Source: Diorhabda sublineata
Lineage: Eukaryota; Arthropoda; Insecta; Coleoptera; Chrysomelidae
DNA length: 64,000 nt
Direction: 5' to 3'
NCBI RefSeq assembly: GCF_026230105.1
Contig: NC_079486.1
Location: 1,054,001-1,118,000, forward strand
The translations under genes and the position numbers were made by a program. The notes under the pieces were generated by a model. That model was not told the DNA's origin, searched no databases, and saw nothing but the letters and a program-made list of their open reading frames with translations. Below are positions 1 through 10,800 of the stretch, piece by piece (the stretch's first letter is position 1; each line of letters begins with the position of its first letter).

Positions 1-240
1 ATGAAGCACTCATTCCTTCTTTCCTTCTTTTTTATTCTATAATTTACAAAGTATACTGTTTTTTTAATCGTTTCTATTTTGTCTTTTAGTCTTGGTATGT
101 AGAATTCCTTGTTTACTATTTCTTCTGTTTTTTTCTTTCAAAAATTTTCTATCTCGTGGACTTTTATTATTATTTTTTGTTCTTTGTTGTTCATGTTCTT
201 TGGAATGACAAGTAATTTCGTTTTTACAGCAAAAGAAAAA
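1..240 (-). mobile_element. Ty3/gypsy integrase zinc-finger (H2C2) relic
   Basis: On the minus strand the translation carries the N-terminal integrase pattern H-E-x-G-N-F, then K-T-E-E, then F-Y-I-P-R-L, then a C-x-x-C pair, as in the H2C2 finger of Ty3/gypsy integrases. A stop interrupts it just after the HEIGNF segment. The same piece occurs at 12560-12830, 36720-36930 and 53870-54140, each time at the outer edge of a repeated module. It is dead debris that marks a module border. Confidence 0.7.
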
Positions 241-423
241 CCAAATTATCCTCAAAAATGTCCGTTACAATCAATACAATATAAACTTATTATTCACCTT
301 AGCTACAGAAAATATTTTGTAATTCAGATAAACTAATTGATTTCGATAATTATAGTTTGTACAAATGTATTCTGCCCTTTTTTTATACAAGTATTGTTAG
401 AATGTATCTAAAAAAAATTTGCA

Positions 424-1046
424 GCCTTCCGCCACTGATCACTAGTTCGTGGACCTCGAAAAATACTTCTCACATCAGGCTTCCTCCAGATTTAAACTGG
501 CAATTTCACTTATTTCCGATTCCAGTAACCTCGAGTAGATCAGCTCGGAATATGAACAGTGTTGTCTTCTTCAAAAATCAAGCAGATTTCTCGTAACACT
601 TTATTTTACAATGTTCTGCTGTAGCGTACAGCTCCAAAGACCATTTTAACCACGGAAAGTCTATTAGAAGAGCAATCACAAAGTGAATGTAGTGGAAAAG
701 CCAGTCCTTCATCAAGTGGATTTGAGGATAACTTTGTGAATGAAGAGGTAAGATGAAAATACCAATTTTTAATATAATAATTTCTAAATTTGTCTGTAGG
801 AAAATGTTGCATCTGGTGATCTGATAGAAAAAACCAATCGCGATCAAGTAGAATATACGGATACAGAAAAAAAATAGCAGAATAAATAATAAATGAAATT
901 AGTGATTCTAGAACTACTGAGAATATTTACAATACTCCATCTATTAGTATAACAACCAATAATATGAGTAGTTCAATTGAATCTTCGTCAAATTGGACAT
1001 TGATCTCTGATTCTTCACATTCGCAACCATATTTTGTCAAATTAGG
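424..1046 (+). pseudogene. Three exon-like blocks of an unidentified gene, module A
   Basis: Three blocks look like exons. Block 1 follows a TTTGCAG acceptor at about 424 and reads LPPLITSSWTSKN onward to a stop near 596. Block 2 follows TGCTGTAG (about 624) and reads RTAPKTILTTESLLEEQSQS to FVNEE, ending at a GTAAGA donor (about 751). Block 3 follows GTCTGTAG (about 800) and reads ENVASGDLIEKTN, then meets a stop in an A-run; past it an open frame ends in SSSNWTLISDSSHS. An AATAAA signal lies at about 1236. Copies are at 11170-11800 and 35920-36545 on the minus strand. Block 2 stays open in A and PAL2 but has a stop and a deletion in B. I do not recognise the protein; its composition is Ser/Thr-rich and probably disordered. 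Confidence 0.45.
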
Positions 1047-1413
1047 ATAAAACAATTGGATTATCTATGGAAACTCTAGTTCGAAATACACTTTGATTAG
1101 ATAAGTAATGTTCGGCAAAAGCTCCAGGATTAGAATGTTCTATGACTTTGTTCAATAACCATCGATGAGATCCGGGTATTTAAATTTCCATAGATAGTGA
1201 ATATTCATATCTTTAAATTTGTAATTTGGATTGTAAATAAAGTGAATTTGACTTATATTTTGGATTGATTGATGTCTTATACCTTTTTATTTTCAAACTA
1301 AAACTATTTAGATGATGTTTCTATTTGCCATTGAATAGTAGAATTTTTCAGAAAATGGGAAAGTTTTGAAATTAAGAAAAGTTACTTCACACACTGACGC
1401 TAAATATTCATAG

Positions 1414-1610
1414 GTTTCTTCAAGATTTTTGCCAACAAAAACCGTTTCTCAGATTGCACCTCAATTAAGCTTATTCCAATTATTAAATGGTGGTTTCATG
1501 TTGTGTCCAAAACGTATTATATAGAAGATGAAATTATAGATCCAACTGGGAGTTGTTTCGGCCAAGGGAATTTCACAGTATATCTAGCTTCAGAATTTGC
1601 GCCGAAGTAA
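1414..1610 (+). other. Exon-like open frame, unknown protein
   Basis: After a TTCATAG acceptor-like site there is an open frame of about 65 codons reading GFFKIFANKNRFS, IKLIPIIKWWFHVVS, YYIEDEIIDPTGSCFGQG and ending TSEFAPK-type just before TAA (the residue before SEF is A here, T in PAL2). The mixed hydrophobic and charged pattern and the conserved frame in PAL2 (about 35395-35565, minus) suggest former coding sequence; arm B has a 16-bp deletion here. No family recognised. It lies downstream of the AATAAA at 1236, so it belongs to a different transcript from the blocks at 424-1046, if to any. Confidence 0.35.
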
Positions 1611-2639
1611 ATCGAATCGAAAAGTGGAATAGTTAAGAAAGTCCAAACCAGAATTTCCAAGATTTAACTTCTTGTAGTATACAGCAACTGTCTATATCTC
1701 CGATTGAATTGAACCAGGTAAATATAGTTCAAAGTCACTGTGTAAAACAAGGTGTATAGAAATGCTCCAAGCTGTGTTGACCTTAATGAAACAACTTCCT
1801 GCACTCCCCGCTCTTCTAGAAGCTCTTGATAGTTCAACTGAAGGTAGAGGAAGTAATGAATGTGCTTTCCTGCACTCTAGTCTCTCGTAAAAGTTTTCAT
1901 TCAGTGTCTTAGTTCTGTCTGAGACACTTGGAATAACTTTACCTTCAACTCCAAGCAGAGTACATGGATGTGCACATAGCTTCTCAACAGAGATACAGAA
2001 AATTCAGGAAAAACGAGTCAACATTTGTCCTTACTTTTATATGTTACATCTACAACTTTTCTTGAAATAGGGTGTCCAGTAAAAATTGAGAATCAAGTAC
2101 TAGTCTCCTCCCGATTTTTCCAGGTTGGTTTTCACATTTTCCCAGTCGAAATTTCGTTAATTTACTATCACCCTTCTATTATGATGAATATTAATTTTAG
2201 AAAATACAAGTATAATACAACAACCAAATTTTTTTAGTTTTAAATAATTCTTCGCTCACTGCTGTTTTTGAGAGTCTCCAAAAATTTTCTATCTATTCTT
2301 TTTATGATACGCAACAATATTCTACCCTAAATGTTGAAATTCTTTGATTTGTGCATCGAAATTACGCGAAAAAAATTGCTATTTTCAAGTTGTTTTATTG
2401 GAATTTATTGAAAAATAAATAAAATTGATTGACTTGGACATAAGAAACATTATCGGCTTGACAGTTAACGTGTTGACAGTTGAACAATGAGTTTAGTCAT
2501 ATTTATGAAATTTTTGTGCCAAATGGAATTGGGCATCAAATTGACGGAAAGGGGCATAAACATGTTTGGCTCTGCGGTCAACGTGTTAATCATGGAATGA
2601 CTCGTATTTATGACGCTTTAAGACAATATAATTGAATTT

Positions 2640-2901
2640 TTCTTTGAAATTTAAGGAAAAGGCATGAAAATGATAAAATTTGGTATAATTATGATGAACT
2701 AATGGAAAAATAGGATTTTTCAACAAACTTTATTGAGAAAATTACAAATTTTTATCAAAAATTAGAACGGAAATTTGAATTCCGACAAAAAATTTTTTAA
2801 AAATCATGACAACGCCATTCAAAAATATCTTTCTGCTATTCTCCTTATAATTCGACCTCCTTCTCTACTTCATACTCCTCTACTTCTTATTCGTAGTCTT
2901 G
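2640..2901 (-). pseudogene. ZCWPW-like gene 3'-end fragment in module A
   Basis: The plus strand here aligns with the plus strand of 23605-23880, the 3' end of the ZCWPW-like gene. Shared landmarks in order are a GATTTGCATAAAA-type stretch, AACTTTATTGAG (the gene's poly(A) signal, AATAAA on the minus strand), the run TTTTTATCAAAAATTAGAAC, and TATCTTTCTGCTATTCTC (antisense of the region around the stop). The match ends at CGTAGTCTT, the codons for the EDYE residues. About 18 acidic-tail codons, the 3'UTR and flanking DNA past the poly(A) signal are present, so the copy was made from DNA rather than from spliced mRNA. In-frame stops make it non-coding. Confidence 0.8.
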
Positions 2902-3321
2902 GTTTGATTGGATTGCACAGTGACAAATTGACAAGTGAAAAAGGAGCATTAAGAAAACAAATGGCAATACCAATACTGACAACTCCACATCAGATAATAC
3001 TTCGAATGGCTAATGAAGATGCTAATAGAAAACAAAATGGGGAAAGTGAATCGAAAAATAGAGGTAAATATTTAAATACAATAAATATATGTAAAAACTT
3101 ATGGTATAGATGTTGATTGGTTGATTGTACAATGAATCGAAACTGAGGTCACTCAGCCATCTGACGAAAATTTGTTGAATGAACATATTACAAAAGTAAA
3201 AGTCCTTAAAAGATACTATGAAGATATAAAGAATATTCACATTGAGAAATCCAAGACATGTACTACTATTACCACACTTACTATTACACTGTCTGACGCC
3301 TGTTTCGATGTTCTCCGTTAG
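2902..3321 (+). pseudogene. Exon-like blocks IGLHSDKL and EHITKVK, module A
   Basis: Fused directly to the ZCWPW fragment is an exon-like frame reading LIGLHSDKLTSEKGALRKQM, then LTTPHQIILRMANEDANRK, ending at AGAG with a GTAAAT donor (GT at 3064). A second frame from about 3145 reads EVTQPSDENLLNEHITKVKV and runs to a stop at 3319. Similar copies lie at 9240-9500, 26930-27320, 32350-32600, 33950-34210, 37450-37680 and 55735-56110. Longer versions at 18990-19140 and 51335-51590 place FFLDLNGTIIHKFELCKYEE upstream, so the IGLHSDKL block is the truncated 3' part of a larger exon. Protein family not recognised. Confidence 0.45.
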
Positions 3322-3416
3322 TCTCTATTGTTTTGTACAAAACAAAAAAATATTACCGAGTATAATTTCATTTAAGATAGTCAGTTGATTGAATTAGTAA
3401 ACTCATTCTGGCATAG

Positions 3417-3508
3417 AACAAAATATGTACTTTGATCCATTTGGACTATTTCTTGAAAGAAAGACTACTATTACTCAGATTAAATTAGAACAACTTCCAA
3501 ATTCAGTG
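3417..3508 (+). pseudogene. Exon-like block YFDPFGLFLERK with GTAAGT donor
   Basis: The frame QNMYFDPFGLFLERKTTITQ continues to EQLPNSV and stops exactly at a consensus GTAAGT donor (3509-3514). The block and donor are kept in all modules (B about 8910-9010, PAL2 about 31990-32080 and 33600-33690, D about 37730-37830, F about 56230-56320). At 51790-51970 the same exon is longer, with extra sequence between FDPFG and the EQLPNSV end, so the modules carry an internally deleted version. The acceptor TAG at 3414-3416 is not conserved among copies. Function unknown. Confidence 0.4.
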
Positions 3509-4303
3509 GTAAGTTCAATAATTACTCATCTTTTACTGGATACTGTGGACAATTTGAATCTTGGTATCTCTTAAATAAATCCCAACAAATCGTATGATTT
3601 TATATAAAACCCCGTAGTTATGAAAAAAGTACTTTCGAGTAGATAAACTCAAATATTTGAGATCACTAAAATCCTTTTCGTAGAAAATATGTATTGTTTT
3701 AATTTTTGTTTCCGCTCTAACTCCTTCATCATTTCCAAGTCGAACAACATTACTAACTAATTAAACAATACGATAGGATCGGGAAATATAAAAAGCTTTT
3801 CTTAGGTGATGAGATGTTTAAAAAATGTTTTTAAAGAATTTGAATTTTAAAAATCTGTCCCCACTTTCATGAATAAATTCAAGGCATTTTTTTTGTAAAT
3901 TAGTTTTTCCTTGTCCTTGCAAAATGAAGTACCCAATAGGTCCATGTATTCATGTTTGTTTCCTGTTTGTATTTTTTATTGGAACCTCAATATCAGTGAC
4001 ATTATTAGAACATTTTTCTTATTGGTTATAAGAGAGTCTCACTCTAGGAAGCACTTACAGTTTCAGATGAGTGTAATAATTCAATTTAGGAAAATTTAGA
4101 TGAAGCGGCTCTTTCATGCATTGTTGTAAAATACAGAATATTCAGTAAATATGCATGAATATGATTCACACAAGCTAAATGCTTTTAAGACGTTGGCAAT
4201 ATCTAATACTAATGAATGAATCACCTCTTCCCAAATAGTAATTACAAAGCCAGATCGATGAGTCCATCACTTTTTGATTTTCCCACCTGCCAACTGAAAC
4301 GGC

Positions 4304-4331
4304 AACACTGTACATGTCAAAATACAGTGTT
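4304..4331. other. Short hairpin AACACTGTA / TACAGTGTT
   Basis: Perfect 9-bp inverted repeats flank a 10-nt loop containing CATGTCAA. Copies sit at 8091-8118, 27531-27558, 31202-31229 and near 38566-38593. In 8091 and 27531 the inner pair is C-G instead of T-A, so both arms changed together. E (about 45912) and F (about 57074) copies have lost some pairing. Confidence 0.6.
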
Positions 4332-4656
4332 GTTTTATTACTATATCTATACTTACACCAAAAAATTGCTAACAATAATTTATTGAAACTGCTTAAGTTA
4401 TTTGAACAACTTTTTTTATAAACATTAAATATATTGATTAAATCTGAATTAACTAACTGTCAAAAAAGAACTCGCGTGAAGAACAGCAAGGGCACGGAGT
4501 TAAACGTATCAATAGTTTTGGAGCTCAACAAGATTTGAAATTTTTATAAAAAAATTCATGTATATCTTATATGAATGAATAATCTACATACCTTCAATTT
4601 CAAACACATATATAAACATTTTTCTTCAAAACAATTAGAAAACACAATTAAGATTT

Positions 4657-5139
4657 TTACTTCAACAAAGGGTTTGTGATAACCTTTTCAGAATGTAAAT
4701 AAATGATTCTGTTAATGTAAAACGGTCGGTTAAACTTACATTCTGGTCCACATTTCTTAGAAGCACATTTTAAGCATTCTCCAAAGCAACCATGGCATCT
4801 TAAATTCAAGCAGTTACAAAGATCCATTTCTGATTTATTTTCATAAGATGTTGACGGCATTGCTGCATAAAACGGGATCGATGTTCTTCGTGGAAGAATA
4901 TCGTTATTTTTCTTCAATTTGTACACTACTGTCTCTGAATGGTAAAAGACTTGCGGAACCATATCGAAATGGTTTTTTTCATTTATTTCAATCTGTGTCT
5001 TATACTGATTCGATGTCGGTAGACTTGCGGAATCAAGTCGCCATGATCTTTCTCTATTTATATCAGTTTGTGGATAATTTTGACTGGATGCTGTAGGTCT
5101 GACGGATTTAAATCGGATTAATCTTTTTCTTGAAAGCAT
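4657..5139 (-). CDS. ARF7EP_C-domain protein, copy 1
   Basis: A 160-residue open frame starting at ATG (5139). The N-terminal two thirds are polar and basic (MLSRKRLIRFKS, RERSWRLDSASLPTSNQY). The C-terminal about 50 residues are cysteine-rich: CNC, then C-x-G-CFGEC, C-x4-KKCGPEC, then a F-N-R-P-F segment. This spacing matches the ARF7 effector protein C-terminal domain (ARF7EP_C, seen in ARL14EP proteins), a small presumed zinc-binding module. In vertebrates ARL14EP links an ARL GTPase to a myosin, and ARL14EP-like proteins also occur in chromatin complexes; the role here is unknown. Upstream exon sequence (5160-5330) is decayed relative to copy 2, with stops and the Lys run lost. It lies convergent to the other module exons. 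Confidence 0.7.
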   Translation of the reverse strand: MLSRKRLIRFKSVRPTASSQNYPQTDINRERSWRLDSASLPTSNQYKTQIEINEKNHFDMVPQVFYHSETVVYKLKKNNDILPRRTSIPFYAAMPSTSYENKSEMDLCNCLNLRCHGCFGECLKCASKKCGPECKFNRPFYINRIIYLHSEKVITNPLLK

Positions 5140-5159
5140 CTTGTGAGATTTTCAGTTTG

Positions 5160-5620
5160 TGGTTTTGTTGTAAGTGGGTATAGATATGGAGGGCTAACGT
5201 TTTAATGCAGTTCTCTGACTCCTCCAGATAATAGCGGGATTGTGGAATTATACCGAGGCATCTTAACTAGACATAATTTTTTCCTTGGAGGTTTATCGTT
5301 ATTTTCCTCTTGCGGTATTAAATTGGATTGATGTTCCTAGTTGAAGGTTATCGTTGTATTTCCCAATCTGCACAATAGTCTTTTCTCTATGAATGTTGTT
5401 AGACTGGTAGCTCGAATCGAAATGGTTTTTCTTCATTTATTTCAGTTGCTGTCTCATTTTTACACGTTTTTTGTAAACTTGTGGTTTGACAGTAAACCTC
5501 AATGTTGTCAAATATTATTTATAAATTGTAATATAATTAAAATCATTATGATCTGGCTTCAGTTCTCACTAAATTTGGTTAATGGGCAATATTTTCCACA
5601 ATTAATCTAAACAAAAATAA
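5160..5620 (-). pseudogene. Decayed ARF7EP_C-gene 5' region and diverged partial paralogue
   Basis: Immediately upstream of copy 1 on the minus strand is a decayed form of the exon found intact at 7137-7268; a TAG interrupts it. Further upstream (about 5340-5490) is a second, more diverged copy of the middle of the ARF7EP_C gene: on the minus strand it reads EINEERPFRFE-type sequence in place of EINEKNHFDM, followed by TSIQFNTAR in place of TSIPFDAA. An old tandem duplication therefore predates the palindrome. The same arrangement is at 30050-30230. Confidence 0.5.
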
Positions 5621-5849
5621 TTTCAAGACCAAGAAAATAATTTTGTTTTCGGGCAAAAAGTTATGTTAAATTTGGGGATATTAAACCGGGTACTTCTTGG
5701 CAGTGTTTAGGTTCAACATCTGAAAGGTAATTATTGTCTGTTGGAAAAATATTGTTAATGCATACTTATTGCAGATTTTGTAGTTTACATCAGTCTGAAA
5801 GATTCGCTTCATCCAAATTTTTAGAAATTTAATTATTTCACTCACCCGA

Positions 5850-6150
5850 AACTTCTTCTTCTGCTTCTGAAAGTATAAATAACTCTTGTAACCAACAAGA
5901 AAAATGTTCTTATAATGTCATTGGTATTAAGGTTCCAACAAAATTAGAAACTTTGCAGGAAATCTCAGCAGTTCTGATTTTGATACACTGATGAAGGGCA
6001 AGAAAAAATATGAGTATTCTGAAAAATAGAGTGGTTCTTCAAAGAAAATCTCTCTTCAAATTAAATTCTGTGAAAAAATAGGTTTTAAGGAAATTATTGA
6101 TAAATTTGCCACTCAGAAAGCAAGAAAGATTATTTTATAATTAGGTAATT
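5850..6150 (+). pseudogene. Exon-like fragments of unknown gene in palindrome core
   Basis: Frames on the plus strand read SPETSSSASESINNSCNQQ, then YNVIGIKVPTKLE, then after TTGCAG-like sequence SSDFDTLMKGKKKYEYSEK, a stop, and FKEIIDKFATQKARKII. Related copies are at 29390-29710 (minus), 46120-46440 and 57310-57620. A diverged relative of the first part lies at 3990-4110 and its copies, so this is a duplicated exon family. Stops are shared between copies. Protein not recognised; Lys/Ser-rich. Confidence 0.35.
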
Positions 6151-6485
6151 ATAATGATTAGGTACCTAGTCTGTAAACTGTAGAACAACTGATTGATATA
6201 CATACTTTTCGTTGAGTATTGAGTTGGTACTTTTTTATGCAAAGGTGATAATATTGTATGTTTTTTATTTTGATGAAGTATTTGGTTGATATTATATAAG
6301 CTGGCCAAAAAAATAATGTTTTCAAATTTTATTGCATTGCATTTTTACTCATGAATCACTTCTTCACAACGATTGTGATGTAGGAATGCGATAAAAATAT
6401 GTAACTATCTAATCTATTTTTCCCTAAAAACTGAAAAATAACAAAACTGCAGCATAACAATAAATTTAAAGGCATTTGACTTTGA

Positions 6486-6620
6486 ACAGAAAAAGAATTT
6501 AGCCAGCGGCGGTTGATAATACAGTGAAGATTGTAAATTTCATTAAGTCGCAGCCTAAGCAATCCCGACTTTTTTCCATTCTGTGCGATGAAATGAGTGA
6601 AAGTGTTGTCAAGATTGTTT
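6486..6620 (+). mobile_element. hAT transposase relic (SCAND3/ZBED-like)
   Basis: One frame reads VDNTVKIVNFIKSQPKQSRL then FSILCDEMSE, matching the segment of hAT transposases of the SCAND3/ZBED type that normally continues into GSE-KA-LLH-EVRWLSRG. Here the copy jumps to unrelated sequence after DEMSE. The same relic is at 28905-29060 (minus) and a complementary part is at 26440-26590. Confidence 0.6.
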
Positions 6621-7136
6621 GGGCTTGTTAATGAATTATGATTGTTTTTGTTGTAAAATTACGCGATGGGGCATAATTTTATCTTCTTTATTTCCTTATT
6701 TCTTGTTCTTTCTTTCTTCATTTTACACTTTTGACTTTTCTGTTTCTTGTTTTTTGTTTTCAGCATCTTTCATCTTGTTTTTGACTACTGCTTTCCTCAT
6801 AATAATATTATAAGTCAAAATATACATTATTCGAGTATCCTATTCTGTAGAGTTTTGTAAGTAACTAATTTAACCATATGACTGGAATGGGGAAATATAA
6901 AAAGCTTTACTAAAATTTGAAACTAAGACTAATATATCACTTGAACAATATCTAAACACTCAAAAATATTTCACTCCAACAAATCTATTCAAAATGCTTT
7001 CTCAGTATTTAGTGAACAAAGGCAGCCATTTTATCACAAACGAATACAGATACATAACGATTTTGCCTAGCTTATATATTTTCATAAACTTTTTCACTAA
7101 AATTAGTTTCTTGGTATTGAAAATATTTTTATTTAG

Positions 7137-7268
7137 GAAAATAACGATAAACCTCCAAGGAAAAAATCATGTCTAGTTAAGACGTATAAGTATAATTTCG
7201 CAATACCGTCAATATCCAGTGGAGTCAGAGCACTGAATGAAAACGTTAGCCCTCCAAAAAAGAAGAAA
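7137..7268 (+). CDS. Candidate 5' exon of ARF7EP_C gene copy 2
   Basis: A pyrimidine-rich tract ending ATTTAG is followed by 44 open codons (ENNDKPPRKKSCLVKTYKYN to ENVSPPKKKK) ending exactly at a GTAAGA donor (7269). A 70-nt intron ending CTTACAAG would join it in frame to the ATG at 7339. If instead read through, the frame gives KKKKVRFDLEN, a K-V-x-F protein phosphatase 1 docking-like motif, and stops at about 7330. The mirror copy at 28381-28511 is one base shorter in the A-run and would shift frame. The true 5' end of the gene is not seen. Confidence 0.4.
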
Positions 7269-7338
7269 GTAAGATTTGATCTCGAAAATATATCTATATT
7301 CACTTACAACAAAACCACAAACTGAAAAATCTTACAAG

Positions 7339-7821
7339 ATGCTTTCAAGAAAAACATTAATCCGATTTAAATCCTTCAGACCTACAGCATCCAGTCAAAA
7401 TTCTCCACAAACTGATATAAATAGAGAAAGATCATGGCGACTTGATTCCGCAAGTCTACCGACATCGAATCAGTATAAGATACCGATTAAAATAAATGAA
7501 AAAAACCATTTCGATATGGTTCCGCAAGCCTATTACCATTCAGAGACAGTAGTGTACAAATTGAAGAAAAATAACGATATTCTTCCACGAAGAACATCAA
7601 TCCCGTTTGATGCAGCAATGCCGTCAACATCTTATGAAAATAAATCAGAAATGGATCTTTGTAACTGCTTGAATTTAAGATGCCATGGTTGCTTTGGAGA
7701 ATGCTTAAAATGTGCTTCTAAGAAATGTGGAGCAGAATGTAAGTTTAACCGACCGTTTTACATTAACAGAATCATTTATTTACATTCTGAAAAGGTTATC
7801 ACAAACCCTTTGTTGAAGTAA
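7339..7821 (+). CDS. ARF7EP_C-domain protein, copy 2
   Basis: An intact 160-residue frame from ATG (7339) to TAA (7821). It differs from copy 1 at scattered positions (K6T; V-to-F in RFKS-x-RPT; PIKINEK; GAEC for GPEC) while keeping every cysteine of the C-terminal ARF7EP_C pattern. The frame is also open upstream of the ATG for 21 codons, without an ATG. Together with copies 1 and 3, three of four copies have no stop or frameshift although neighbouring module exons have decayed, which fits either recent constraint or gene conversion. A poly(A) signal was not identified. Confidence 0.7.
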   Translation: MLSRKTLIRFKSFRPTASSQNSPQTDINRERSWRLDSASLPTSNQYKIPIKINEKNHFDMVPQAYYHSETVVYKLKKNNDILPRRTSIPFDAAMPSTSYENKSEMDLCNCLNLRCHGCFGECLKCASKKCGAECKFNRPFYINRIIYLHSEKVITNPLLK

Positions 7822-7829
7822 AAATCTTC

Positions 7830-10800
7830 ATTGTGTTTTCTAATTGTTTTGAAGAAAAATGTTTATATATGTGTTTGAAATTGAAGGTATGTATATTATT
7901 CATTCATATAAGATATACATGAATTTTTTTATAAAAATTTCAAACCTCGTTGAGCTCCAAAACTATTGATACGTTTACCTCCGTGTCCTTGCTGTTAATA
8001 AAAAAAGTTGTTTAAATAACTTAAGCAGATTGAATCAATTATTGTTAGTAATTTTTTCGTGTATAGATATAGTAATAATAGTAATAAAACAACACTGCCT
8101 ATTGACATGTGCAGTGTTGCCGTTTCAGTTGGCAGGTGGGAAAATCAAAAAGTGATGGACTCATCGATCTTTGGTGATCGGCTTTGTAATTACTATTTGG
8201 GAAGAGGTGATTCATTCATTAGTATTAGATATTGCCAACGTCTTAAAAGCATTTAGCTTGTGTAAATCATATTCATGCATATTTATTGAATATTCTGTAT
8301 TTTACAACAATGCATGAAAGAGACGCTTCATCTAAATTTTCCTAAATTGAATTATTACACTCATCTGAAACTGTAAGTGCTTCCTAGAGTGAGACTCTCT
8401 TATAACCAATAAGAAAAATGTTCTAATAATGTCACTGATATTGAGGTTCCAATAAAAAATCAAAACAGGAAACAAACATGAATACATGGACCTATTGGGT
8501 ACTTCATTTTGCAAGGACAAGGAAAAACTAATTTACAAAAAAAATGCTTTGAATTTATTCATGAAAGTGGGGACAGATTTTTAAAATTCAAATTCTTTAA
8601 AAACATTTGTTAAACATCTCATCACCTAAGAAAACCTTTTTATATTTCCCGATCCTATCCTATTGTTTAATTAGTTACTAATGTTGTTCGACTTCGAGAT
8701 AATGAAGGAGTTAGAGCGGAAACAAAAATTAAAACAATACATATTTTCTACGAAAAGGATTTTAGTGATCTCAAATATTTGAGTTTATCTACTCGAAAGT
8801 ACTTTTTTCATAACTACGGGGTTTTATATAAAATCATACGATTTGTTGGGATTTATTTAAGAGATACCAAAGATTCAAATTGTCCACAGTATCCAGTAAA
8901 AGATGAGTAATTATTGAACTTACCACTGAATTTGGAAGTTGTTCTAATTCAATCTGAGTAATAGTAGTCTTTCTTTCAAGAAATAGTCCAAATGGATCAA
9001 AGTACATATTTTGTTCTATGCCAGAATGAGTTTACTAATTCAATCAACTGACTATCTTAAATGAAATTATACTCGGTAATATTTTTTTGTTTTGTACAAA
9101 ATAATAGAGACTAACGGAGAACATCGAAACAGGCGTCAGACAGTGTAATAGTAAGTGTGGTAATAGTAGTACATGTCTTGGATTTCTCATTGTGAATATT
9201 CTTCTTATCTTCATAGTATCTTTCATTCAACAAATTTTCGTCAGCTGTCTGAATGACCTCAGTTTCGATTCATTGTACAATCAACCAATCAACATCTATA
9301 CCATAAGTTTTTACATATATTTATTGTATTTAAATATTTACCTCTATTATTCGATTCACTTTCCCCATTTTGTTTTCTATTAGCTTCTTCATTAGCCATT
9401 CGAAGTATTATCTGATGTGGAGTTGTCAGTATTGGTATTGTCATTTGTTTTCTTAATGCTTCTTTTTCACTTGTCAATTTGTCACTGTGCAATCCAATCA
9501 AACGAAGACTACGAATAAGAAGTAGAGGAGTATGAAGAAGAGAAGGAGGTCGAAGTATAAGGAGAATATCAGAAAGATACTTTTGAATGGCGGTGTCGTG
9601 GTTTTTAAAAATTTTTCTGTCGGAATTCAAATTTCCGTTCTAATTTTTGATAAAAATTTGTAATTTTCTCAATAAAGTTTATTGAAAAATCCTATTTTAC
9701 CATTAGTTTTATGCAAATCATTATGCCAAATTTTATCATTTTCATGCCTTTTCCTTAAATTTCAAAGAAAAATTCAATTATATTGTCTTAAAGCGTCATA
9801 AATATGAGTAATTCCATGATTAACACGTTGACCGCAGAGCCTAACATGTTTATGCCCAATTCCATTTGGCATAAAAATTTCATAAATATGACTAAACTCA
9901 TTGTTCAACTGTCAACACGTTAACTGTCAAGCCGATAATGTTTCTTATGTCCAAGTCAATCAATTTTATTTATTTTTCAATAAATTCCAATAAAACAACT
10001 TGAAAATAGCAATTTTTTTCGCGTAATTTCGATGCACAAATCAAAGAATTTCAACATTTAGGGTAGAATATTGTTGCGTATCATAAAAAGAATAGATAGA
10101 AAATTTTTGGAGACTCTCAAAAACAGCAGTGAGCGAAGAATTATTTAAAATAAAAAAATTTGGTTGTTGTATCATACTTGTATTTTCTAAAATTAATATT
10201 CATCATAATAGAAGGGTGATAGTAAATTAACGAAATTTCGACTGGGAAAATGTGAAAACCAACCTGGAAAAATCGGGAGGAGACTAGTACTCGATTTTCA
10301 ATTTTCACTGGACACCCTATTTCAAGAAAAGTTGTAGATGTAACGTATAAAAGAATTTTCTGTATCTGAGTTGAGAAGCTATGTGCACATCCATGTACTC
10401 TGCTTGGAGTTGAAGGCAAAGTTATTCCAAGTGTCTCAGACAGAACTAAGACACTGAATGAAAACTTGGAACATTTCTATACACCTTGTTTTAGACAGTG
10501 ACTTTAAACTATATTTACCTGGTTCAATTCAATCGGAGATATAGACAGTTGCTGTATACTACGAGAAGTTAAATCTTGGAAATTCTTGTTTGGACTTTCT
10601 TAATTATTCCACTTTTCGATTCGATTTACTTCGGCGCAAATTCTGAAGCTAGATATACTGTGAAATTCCCAGTTGCATCTATAATTTCATCTTCTATATA
10701 ATACGTTTTGGACACAACATGAAACCACCATTTAATAATTGGAATAAGCTTAATTGAGGTGCAATCTGCGAAACGGTTTTTGTTGGCAAAAATCTTGAAG

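Noticed and set aside
2775..2895. Open frame MNSDKKFFKNHDNAIQKYLS as a gene start
   Set aside because: It is the antisense of the ZCWPW-like 3'UTR and acidic tail; the same strand at the parent gene is not coding. Only the IGLHSDKL part downstream looks like exon.
4848..5096. Plus-strand frame of 82 codons inside ARF7EP_C copy 1
   Set aside because: It is the shadow of the minus-strand ARF7EP_C gene, found in the same place in each copy.
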